The notes under the pieces: generated by a model
Told to the model about the DNA's origin: nothing
The model's input: only the letters and a program-made list of their open reading frames with translations
Databases searched by the model: none
From: an uncultured Bacilli bacterium
GTDB lineage: Bacteria; Bacillota_I; Bacilli_A; RF39; UBA660
Assembly (NCBI GenBank): GCA_947627525.1
Contig: CANQWJ010000042.1
Coordinates: 1 to 8,800 of the forward strand
Length of the DNA stretch: 8,800 nucleotides
Reading direction: 5' to 3'
Translations under genes and position numbers: made by a program
Shown here: positions 1 through 4,364 of the stretch, in pieces
How positions within the stretch are numbered: position 1 is the stretch's first letter
How the letters are laid out: the number at the start of each line of letters is the position of its first letter

Positions 1-96
1 CTAGATCTTTTACGACCAATCTATTATGATTTAGCATCCTATGGTCACTTTGGAAGAGATGACTTAGATTTACCTTGGGAAAAAATAAAGGACTAA
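1..96 (+). CDS. metK: S-adenosylmethionine synthetase, C-terminal end (partial)
   Basis: The frame is open from base 1 and encodes 31 residues before a TAA at 94-96. The peptide contains RPIYYDLASYGHFGRDD followed by LDLPWEK, the conserved C-terminal tail of MetK (typically AYGHFGR-x-DLDLPWE). MetK makes S-adenosylmethionine from methionine and ATP in the cytoplasm. The catalytic part lies outside the window, so only the tail identity is seen. The gene is convergent with the LysM protein gene: the two stop codons are 7 bp apart and sit in one shared hairpin. Confidence 0.9.
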   Translation, partial: LDLLRPIYYDLASYGHFGRDDLDLPWEKIKD

Positions 97-110
97 GTCC
101 TTTTTATTTT
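81..110. terminator. Bidirectional terminator shared by metK and the LysM gene
   Basis: GGAC (90-93) pairs with GTCC (97-100) around a 3-nt loop that is the metK stop codon TAA. The stem extends through A-rich 82-89 pairing with T-rich 101-110, with a two-base bulge. A run on the left and T run on the right make it usable in both directions. The stop codon of the minus-strand LysM reading frame (104-106) lies in the right arm. Confidence 0.6.
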
Positions 111-262
111 GGTATTTTAAGAGTTTGTCCAATACTTAAACTATTACTAGTCAAATTATTAAGTCTTTTAATCTCGTCTACTGTCGTGTTATATTTTCGA
201 GCAATACTATAGAGACTATCACCACCGATAACAACGTAGTTTATATAAGATAGAAGAATCAT
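104..262 (-). pseudogene. Detached fifth LysM repeat, out of frame with the main LysM gene
   Basis: Immediately past the stop codon of the LysM gene, the +1 frame encodes a complete fifth LysM unit: YVVIGGDSLYSIARKYN, then TTVDEIKRLNNLT, then SLSIGQTLKIPK and TAA at 104-106. It is almost identical to repeats 3 and 4. The linker between the conserved proline of repeat 4 and the YVV of repeat 5 is 31 nt, against 30 nt in the preceding linker, so one extra base in about 222-262 explains the shift. An ATG at 260-262 opens this frame for 52 codons, but I see no ribosome binding site for it. It may be a real mutation, a read or assembly error, or a frameshift site. The repeat identity is certain; its expression is not. 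Confidence 0.7.
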
Positions 263-911
263 TACTAGAAGGTATCTTTAGAACTTGACCAATACTTAAA
301 TTATTACCAGTCAAATTATTTAGTCTCTTAATCTCGTCCACTGTCGTATTATATTTTCGAGCGATACTATATAAATTATCACCACTTACAACGACATAAG
401 TTATATTTTCACTTTCAGTATTACTAGATGGTACCTTTAAGATTTGGCCAATACTTAAATTATTACTCGTTAAATTATTAAGTCTTTTTATTTCGTCCAC
501 TGTCGTATTATATTTTCGAGCAATACTATAAAGACTATCCCCTCTTACGACAATATAAGTAGATGCCGTATTTTGATTGCTGGAATTACGACTAGGTATT
601 TTTAAAACCTGACCAACATCTAAAAGATTACTCGTCAAATTATTGATTCTTTTTATTTCATCAATCGTCGTTTCATATTTTCGGGCAATACTATACAAAC
701 TATCCCCTTTTTGGACAGTATATTGAAAATAGTCTTCTCCGCCAGCACCACTACTTCCTTCATCACTTTCAAACGTACTAGGAATTTTTAGTAATTGTCC
801 TACCGTCAAAGTATTACTACTTAGATTATTAGTAGCCTTTATCGCATCAACTGTCGTATTGAACTTTCTAGCAATACTATAAAGAGTATCTCCAAGTTGA
901 ACTGTGTAATA
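107..911 (-). repeat. Five tandem LysM-coding repeats
   Basis: Five similar units of about 130 bp with spacers lie at roughly 780-911, 594-728, 429-560, 273-401 and 107-240 (first to fifth in protein order). Each encodes GD(S/T/N)LYSIARK(Y/F), then TTVDEIKR-(L/I)NNL and a GQ-x-LK(I/V)P ending. Units 3, 4 and 5 are closely similar at the DNA level (for example the shared stretch ATATTTTCGAGC), so they look recently amplified and could change copy number by recombination. Confidence 0.85.
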
Positions 912-1487
912 GTCTTCATCAACATACTGTCCACCCGTATATATCACAAGCGCTTTAACAATATCTTCAGCCATCTCCTGCCAATTATTTTTTAAAACAT
1001 TAACATCATTTAAATTATTAACATTACCATAACGAACAATGATTGTTTCATTATTATTACTATCACTAATTATTTTATCAGCGTCCTTTGATGAATCTTC
1101 ACTACTTCGCAACTGATAATAATCATTGACAAAGAAACCATCATCTTCTAAAAAGTTTGATATTTTTTCCGCAAGTGTCGCACTACTTCGTAACGCATAA
1201 ATAATATCAATACCACTATTAGTTCCATTACTCAACTGATTAGAGACGACGATGACATCACTACTCGTTCCATATTCTCTTTCAATCAGTTCTAACCTTT
1301 CTTCAACGCTTAAATCACTATCATCACTTCTTGTCAAAAAAGCCTTAATACCTAATTCATTTAAACGATTATAAATATAATTAGAAATTAATAAACTATA
1401 TTCTTTTTCAACTATGCCATTTCCACTGACACCATTATCATTACCACCAGCCCATGCATCAAGTACAATATATTTAATAAAAATCAC
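219..1487 (-). CDS. Degenerate N-acetylmuramoyl-L-alanine amidase-fold protein with four in-frame LysM repeats
   Basis: Residues about 5-185 resemble the Amidase_3 (zinc amidase) fold: IVLD at the start, an ISNGI-like VSGNGIVEKEY stretch, FLTRSDD, then LSVEERLELI. LysM peptidoglycan-binding repeats follow at about 193-236, 254-298, 310-353 and 363-405, joined by Ser/Asn-rich linkers. The family's DPGHGG zinc motif is here DAWAGG (His to Ala13), SIHAN is SNQLS (His to Asn83), and the catalytic VE-x-GF is VRYGN (Glu to Arg152). Only the second zinc ligand, Glu27, remains, so hydrolysis is unlikely and a wall- or cortex-binding role is inferred. No signal peptide is visible, as in CwlC-like mother-cell amidases. 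The GTG at 1485-1487 lies inside the GAGGTGAT ribosome binding site. The AUU at 1476-1478 is spaced correctly and would give MKYIVLD, the family's usual N-terminus. The frame ends early at a frameshift before a fifth LysM. Confidence 0.75.
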   Translation of the reverse strand: MIFIKYIVLDAWAGGNDNGVSGNGIVEKEYSLLISNYIYNRLNELGIKAFLTRSDDSDLSVEERLELIEREYGTSSDVIVVSNQLSNGTNSGIDIIYALRSSATLAEKISNFLEDDGFFVNDYYQLRSSEDSSKDADKIISDSNNNETIIVRYGNVNNLNDVNVLKNNWQEMAEDIVKALVIYTGGQYVDEDYYTVQLGDTLYSIARKFNTTVDAIKATNNLSSNTLTVGQLLKIPSTFESDEGSSGAGGEDYFQYTVQKGDSLYSIARKYETTIDEIKRINNLTSNLLDVGQVLKIPSRNSSNQNTASTYIVVRGDSLYSIARKYNTTVDEIKRLNNLTSNNLSIGQILKVPSSNTESENITYVVVSGDNLYSIARKYNTTVDEIKRLNNLTGNNLSIGQVLKIPSSNDSSILYKLRCYRW

Positions 1488-1496
1488 CTCAATATC

Positions 1497-1560
1497 TATA
1501 ACTAATTATGTTAAATAAGAAAAAAATATGCTAAAAAGAAATATAATATAATTAGTTATA
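1497..1560. promoter_or_regulatory. Inverted repeat in divergent intergenic region (candidate operator)
   Basis: TATAACTAATTAT at 1497-1509 and its exact reverse complement at 1548-1560 flank 38 nt. The region lies between the divergent LysM gene and the Bax-inhibitor-1 gene. One arm is just upstream of the LysM gene's ribosome binding site; the other is about 40 bp upstream of the plus-strand -10. It could be a two-half-site operator or an mRNA leader hairpin. AT-richness raises the chance of coincidence, though 13 perfect base pairs is long. Confidence 0.4.
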
Positions 1561-1601
1561 CATAATAATAAATATCTTAGATAGTAATAAAATTTAAAAA
1601 A

Positions 1602-1610
1602 TGATATAAT
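1602..1610 (+). promoter_or_regulatory. Extended -10 promoter of the Bax-inhibitor-1 gene
   Basis: TGATATAAT is a perfect extended -10 (TGn-TATAAT). No good -35 is seen 17 bp upstream, which extended -10 promoters tolerate. The expected start near 1617 is only a few bases before the AGGAGG at 1621-1626, and the ATG is at 1632. Confidence 0.6.
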
Positions 1611-1631
1611 AGAATGGAATAGGAGGAAATA

Positions 1632-2267
1632 ATGAAAAATGATTTTGTCAGCAAAGTCTTTCAATGGTTATGTATTGGTCTATTGATAACATTTGGTGGT
1701 GGATATGCTCTTTCTCTAAACGAAGAATTAGCATACAATATTGCCAATGCTTATCTCTTCATCGTTCTAGCTGAATTAGTATGCGGTTTTGGCCTATCAT
1801 TATTCATTCGAAAGATGAGCAATACTGTCGCCAAGATATTTTATGTCTTATATGCTGCTTTAACAGGAGTAACATTTATGGCTGTATTTTTGGTCTATGA
1901 GTTACAATCAATAATGTTAGTATTTCTAGCAACAGCTGTCATCTTTGGTGTCTGTGGTCTAATTGGTAAAAAATTAAAGATTAATTTATCAAGCTTTGGA
2001 ATGTTCTTAGTAATTGCTTTAATTGGAATAATTGTTTTATCAATTATTAACATCTTTGTTGGTAGTGAACCATTAGACTTAACCATATCACTTGTATCTG
2101 TTGTCATCTTTTCAGGATACATCATTTATGACATCAATAGAATCATGCGTATTGGTGAAATACAAGTAGAAGAAAAATATGCCGTTTTTGGAGCTTTCCA
2201 ATTATATCTTGATATCATCAATATCATTCTTGATTTATTAAGAATATTTGGTAAAGAAAGAGACTAA
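1632..2267 (+). CDS. Bax inhibitor-1 / YetJ family membrane protein
   Basis: This is a 211-residue, very hydrophobic protein with about seven membrane segments (roughly 12-30, 38-58, 64-86, 91-110, 121-143, 148-168 and 184-206). The C-terminal half carries the family signature: GYIIYDINRI (Asp167) and then FGAFQLYLDIINIILDLLRI (Asp194), ending in IFGKERD. In B. subtilis YetJ, two aspartates at matching places (Asp171 and Asp195) form a pH-sensing pair that gates calcium leak. Both are kept here, and the length matches bacterial members (about 210-235 residues). The start is fixed by AGGAGG five bases upstream of the ATG. It is monocistronic, divergent from the LysM gene and followed at once by a hairpin terminator. 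The family is secure; the transported ion and physiological role are inferred from homologues. Confidence 0.87.
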   Translation: MKNDFVSKVFQWLCIGLLITFGGGYALSLNEELAYNIANAYLFIVLAELVCGFGLSLFIRKMSNTVAKIFYVLYAALTGVTFMAVFLVYELQSIMLVFLATAVIFGVCGLIGKKLKINLSSFGMFLVIALIGIIVLSIINIFVGSEPLDLTISLVSVVIFSGYIIYDINRIMRIGEIQVEEKYAVFGAFQLYLDIINIILDLLRIFGKERD

Positions 2268-2298
2268 AAAAATACTCAAATCATTTTGAGTATTTTCA
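2267..2298. terminator. Terminator, left copy of a 32-bp direct repeat
   Basis: AAAATACTCAAA (2269-2280) pairs perfectly with TTTGAGTATTTT (2285-2296) around TCAT. It starts at the stop codon of the Bax-inhibitor-1 gene and can work on both strands. An identical 32-bp copy lies at 2490-2521. Confidence 0.8.
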
Positions 2299-2301
2299 CA
2301 G

Positions 2302-2351
2302 GCCGTTGACAAAGTCGGTTTTTCAAACCGGCTTTGTCAATCGGCTTTTTT
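2302..2351 (+). terminator. Strong terminator-like hairpin inside the mini-element
   Basis: The arm from GCCGTTGACAAAGTCGG (from 2302) pairs with CCGGCTTTGTCAATCGGC (to 2345), with one bulged base and one G-U pair. Six T residues follow at 2346-2351. It is unusually GC-rich for the window. It would act as a second, back-up terminator for the Bax-inhibitor-1 gene, or as the end of a small RNA. Its left arm overlaps the left terminal inverted repeat. Confidence 0.6.
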
Positions 2352-2377
2352 AATCTCCCACTTTGGTACTAAAAAAA

Positions 2378-2412
2378 GAGCAAATTTGAATTTTTAATAT
2401 CAAATAACGCTC
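2378..2412. other. Second hairpin inside the mini-element
   Basis: GAGC (2378-2381) pairs with GCTC (2409-2412), and ATTTGA (2384-2389) pairs with TCAAAT (2400-2405), separated by a small AA/AAC internal loop and closed by a 10-nt A/T loop. It adds to the impression that the insert forms structured RNA or DNA. No function can be read from it. Confidence 0.35.
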
Positions 2413-2489
2413 AATTTTAAACTTTTTCTCCCACTTTTAGAGTTTTCAAATTTTAATTTTTTCTAAAAATGTAGTTTGTCAACAGTCTG

Positions 2490-2521
2490 AAAAAATACTC
2501 AAATCATTTTGAGTATTTTCA
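2490..2521. terminator. Terminator of yidD, right copy of the 32-bp direct repeat
   Basis: This is an exact copy of 2267-2298. On the minus strand it follows the yidD stop codon (2519-2521, inside the repeat) and ends in a T run, so it terminates the yitT-like/yidD transcript. Before any insertion, one such hairpin would have served both convergent genes. Confidence 0.75.
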
Positions 2522-2749
2522 TTTGGCCTTTTTTTCTTTTTTAGGAACAGGATCATAACCACTAGTTCCCCAAGGATTACATTTTAAGACTCTTTTTATT
2601 CCCAAATATAGACCTTTAATCGAACCATATTCCGAAATAGCTTCAATAGTGTAATTTGAACAAGTCGGAATATGACGACACATGTTGTGCCATGGCCCAG
2701 GAATTTTTTGATATATTCTTATTAAACCAATTAATATCTTTTTCATCAT
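2519..2749 (-). CDS. yidD: Membrane protein insertion efficiency factor YidD
   Basis: A 76-residue protein with the YidD signature throughout: LIRIYQKIPGP, then CRHIPTCSNY, EAISEYGSIKG, LGIKRVLKCNPW and GYDPVP. Cys24, Cys30 and Cys57 occupy the conserved cysteine positions. An N-terminal amphipathic or membrane-associated segment (about 4-16) and a lysine-rich tail fit a small inner-membrane-associated protein assisting YidC in membrane protein insertion. In many bacteria yidD sits between rnpA and yidC; here it follows a yitT-like gene. Its ATG overlaps the upstream stop as ATGA, so translation is probably coupled. A second ATG (2744-2746) is an alternative start. The TGA stop lies within the terminator repeat. 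Confidence 0.93.
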   Translation of the reverse strand: MMKKILIGLIRIYQKIPGPWHNMCRHIPTCSNYTIEAISEYGSIKGLYLGIKRVLKCNPWGTSGYDPVPKKEKKAK

Positions 2750-3639
2750 AATCTCTTACTAAAATTACCATCAATTTCAACACCATTGGTTTTAACTAAA
2801 AAGGCACTTTCATCTAAGTTTTTAATATTTCTTTCAAGACGTTGTAATTCATATTTAGACACAGCAATATAAGAAATATAAGTCTTTGTATTTTTATAAC
2901 CACCAACAGCTTCCCATGTTGTAATATCACGACTTAATTCATTAACGACAAACTCTGAAATTTTAGTAGGTTTCTTTTTAGTAAAAATAATCGCTGTTGA
3001 ACAAATATTTTGCGCATGGGTATTGTCAATTGTAAAAGATGCACAAACCGAATAAATAATAGAATAAATCATTGTGCTTAAACCAGATAAGATACCACAA
3101 AGAGTATAAATAACAGCATTTATTCCTAACTCTAATTTTCCTACTGAAAAATTACGGTTTTTCAAAGTCGCCACAACACCAATGATATCAGTTCCTCCAC
3201 CACTAGCGCCAGCTGATAAAGTCATGCCACTACCAATGCCGGCAATTATTCCACCAATTAAAACGGAAGTTATTTTTTCAGCTACTAAAGGCGTTGAAAG
3301 CGGTTGAATAATTGTTAAGAAAAGTGTTTCTAGTGATACACACAATAAAGTTCTTGCAAAAAAAGTTTTACTGACATACTTATAAGCTAAAATAAATAAT
3401 GGTACATTAAGAATATAATACAATAATCCCGCAAAATCAAAATTAAAATGAAGATGAAAAACTCTAATTAAAAAAGTACGTATTAGTTGCGAAATACCTA
3501 AAGCTCCACCATTATATAATCCCATTGGAACAATGAAAACATTAACCGCAAAAGCAAATAAAAAAACACCAATTAAAGCTTTTATAAATTGATTAAATTC
3601 CCATTTAAAAACTCTATTAAAAATATTATCTTTCGTCAT
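2746..3639 (-). CDS. YitT family membrane protein (YitT/DUF161 with C-terminal DUF2179 domain)
   Basis: A 297-residue protein. The N-terminal two thirds hold about five or six membrane segments (roughly 17-38, 68-88, 93-112, 122-142, 171-200) with the family's glycine motifs GLYNGGALGISQ (40-51) and GIGSGMTLSAGASGGGTDII (134-153). A soluble DUF2179 domain follows (about 215-290), with VGGYKNTKTYISYIAVSKYE and a closing DESAFLVKTNGVEIDGNF stretch. Homologues are conserved Bacillota membrane proteins of unknown transport or signalling role. The DUF2179 part resembles small regulatory ligand-binding folds, but no ligand can be named. The start is supported by GGAGTGAT just upstream. The gene overlaps yidD by 4 bp and appears to be first in a two-gene operon. 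Confidence 0.9.
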   Translation of the reverse strand: MTKDNIFNRVFKWEFNQFIKALIGVFLFAFAVNVFIVPMGLYNGGALGISQLIRTFLIRVFHLHFNFDFAGLLYYILNVPLFILAYKYVSKTFFARTLLCVSLETLFLTIIQPLSTPLVAEKITSVLIGGIIAGIGSGMTLSAGASGGGTDIIGVVATLKNRNFSVGKLELGINAVIYTLCGILSGLSTMIYSIIYSVCASFTIDNTHAQNICSTAIIFTKKKPTKISEFVVNELSRDITTWEAVGGYKNTKTYISYIAVSKYELQRLERNIKNLDESAFLVKTNGVEIDGNFSKRL

Positions 3640-3660
3640 AATATCACTCCAAACAATAGT

Positions 3661-3669
3661 ATTTTAACA
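3661..3669 (-). promoter_or_regulatory. Extended -10 promoter of the yitT-like/yidD operon
   Basis: On the minus strand TGTTAAAAT is an extended -10 (TGn-TAAAAT). It ends 10 bp before the GGAG of the yitT-like gene (3647-3650), predicting a leader of about 16 nt. No convincing -35 is present. Confidence 0.4.
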
Positions 3670-3686
3670 CTTTAAAAGAAAAAATA

Positions 3687-3722
3687 AAACACCTTCAAGA
3701 TGATGTGAAAGTGTTTTTTTTA
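3687..3722. terminator. Terminator after the small two-gene operon
   Basis: AAACAC-C-TTCA (3687-3697) pairs with TGAA-A-GTGTTT (3706-3716), with one internal mismatch. On the minus strand it directly follows the stop of the 63-residue gene and ends in a T-rich run. It separates this operon from the yitT-like promoter. Confidence 0.7.
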
Positions 3723-3914
3723 TTATTCAGAATCTGTTTTTAACTCATCAATGAGAGCTTGAACCTTTTTAACTTCCGTAATGATTTCATCTACATATAC
3801 TTTTAATTTTTGAGGGATATAAATATTCCCAAAATGAGCAAAATAATTAGAATTATTCTGTAATTTATCAAGGGAACTATTAATATTTTCTTTATAATTA
3901 TCAATACTATTCAT
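3723..3914 (-). CDS. Small helical protein of unknown function (63 aa)
   Basis: I do not recognise this protein. From the ATG at 3912-3914 it has 63 residues beginning MNSIDNYKENINSSLDKLQ. Two likely helices, about 1-24 and 38-61, flank a short aromatic stretch NYFAHFGNIYIPQK. It is acidic at the C-terminus, with no signal peptide, cysteine or membrane segment. The frame can be read back to a GTG at 3921-3923, but that codon overlaps the GAGGGTGAT ribosome binding site, so the ATG is preferred. It overlaps the upstream gene by 8 bp (ATGAATAG), so the two are co-translated and may act together. A terminator follows at once. Confidence 0.6.
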   Translation of the reverse strand: MNSIDNYKENINSSLDKLQNNSNYFAHFGNIYIPQKLKVYVDEIITEVKKVQALIDELKTDSE

Positions 3915-4260
3915 TAGTATCACCCTCTTCTTTCAATAACCCATTTTCTTTCTGATAATCTTCCCAATCAGCAAAAATTTCATTAAATACTTCTTCTATT
4001 TTATGATATTCATTATCTAAAAAAGTATCTGTATCACTAACTTGTTTTTTAAAGTTTTCTTGCCACTCTTGAACATTATCAACTAAGTTTTTTTCTTGGA
4101 CTTCTGTTAAAAGTGTTTCATAATTAGTTAAATAAGAACGACAATCATTTATTTCTGTATGTAAATCTTCTAAAAGTTTACGAAAATCATTTTCAGAAAC
4201 ACCATCAGATAAAGCAGAGATTATATCATTAGAATTTTTTTCCTTTTTCTTTTTTTTCAT
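3907..4260 (-). CDS. Lysine-headed helical protein of unknown function (117 aa)
   Basis: I do not recognise this protein. It opens MKKKKKEKN, a strongly basic head that could bind nucleic acid or acidic lipid, then runs as an acidic, helix-prone chain (residues about 12-110). Its composition suggests a coiled coil or helical bundle: RKLLEDLHTEI, YETLLTEVQEKN, EWQENFKKQV, HKIEEVFNEI. It has no signal peptide or membrane segment and a single Cys. Upstream lie AAGGGG and a TGATAGAAT promoter. It is first in a two-gene operon, overlapping the 63-residue gene by 8 bp. The first 33 bases contain A runs of 8, 5 and 7, prone to slippage. Confidence 0.65.
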   Translation of the reverse strand: MKKKKKEKNSNDIISALSDGVSENDFRKLLEDLHTEINDCRSYLTNYETLLTEVQEKNLVDNVQEWQENFKKQVSDTDTFLDNEYHKIEEVFNEIFADWEDYQKENGLLKEEGDTNE

Positions 4261-4283
4261 ATAGTATACCCCTTTTCAAACCT

Positions 4284-4292
4284 ATTCTATCA
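4284..4292 (-). promoter_or_regulatory. Extended -10 promoter of the small two-gene operon
   Basis: The minus strand reads TGATAGAAT (TGn plus a one-off TATAAT). A weak TTAAGT is placed 16 bp upstream. The predicted start near 4277 leaves about 17 nt to the ATG at 4258-4260. Confidence 0.4.
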
Positions 4293-4335
4293 TTTTAAAT
4301 ATAACACTTAATATAAAAAATCGCAACTATCTAAG

Positions 4336-4364
4336 CAAAAATTAAAGTAAACTGACACTTAATT
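4336..4364 (-). terminator. Possible terminator of the FAD-dehydrogenase gene
   Basis: On the minus strand AATTAAGT (4357-4364, overlapping the stop codon) pairs with ACTTTAATT (4340-4348), with one bulged base, followed by a T5 run. The stem is all A/T except one pair, so it is weak. Confidence 0.35.

Larger units (their letters stand above)
2299..2489. mobile_element. Putative 191-bp non-coding mini-element with terminal inverted repeats
   Basis: The left end (2299-2313) and the reverse complement of the right end (2475-2489) share the consensus CAGRCYGTTGACAAA, 13 of 15 identical. Both ends abut the two identical 32-bp terminator copies exactly. Inside are a strong hairpin (2302-2345), a second hairpin (2378-2412) and an 11-bp direct repeat TCTCCCACTTT (2354-2364 and 2427-2437). 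I see no coding frame of note. The structure resembles a MITE that duplicated its target, although 32 bp would be a very long target duplication. Alternatively the hairpins belong to the element and form longer, roughly 45-bp imperfect inverted repeats. No transposase is in the window. Confidence 0.5.

Noticed and set aside
107..911. Regularly spaced repeats resembling a CRISPR array
   Set aside because: The units are about 130 bp, imperfect and keep a coding frame; they translate to LysM domains.
219..1487. Phage endolysin (amidase plus LysM)
   Set aside because: No holin or phage structural gene is nearby, it sits beside metK, and the catalytic residues are missing.
1488..1631. Riboswitch or leader RNA in the divergent intergenic region
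   Set aside because: The plus-strand leader is predicted to be about 15 nt, and apart from the inverted repeat I see no riboswitch core.
1895..2125. Open minus-strand frame of 76 codons
   Set aside because: It is a shadow of the Bax-inhibitor-1 gene, low in complexity and without a start signal.
2519..3639. TGA read as tryptophan (Mycoplasma-type code)
   Set aside because: TGA ends both the yitT-like and yidD genes at family-typical lengths, with a terminator directly after yidD; tryptophans use TGG.
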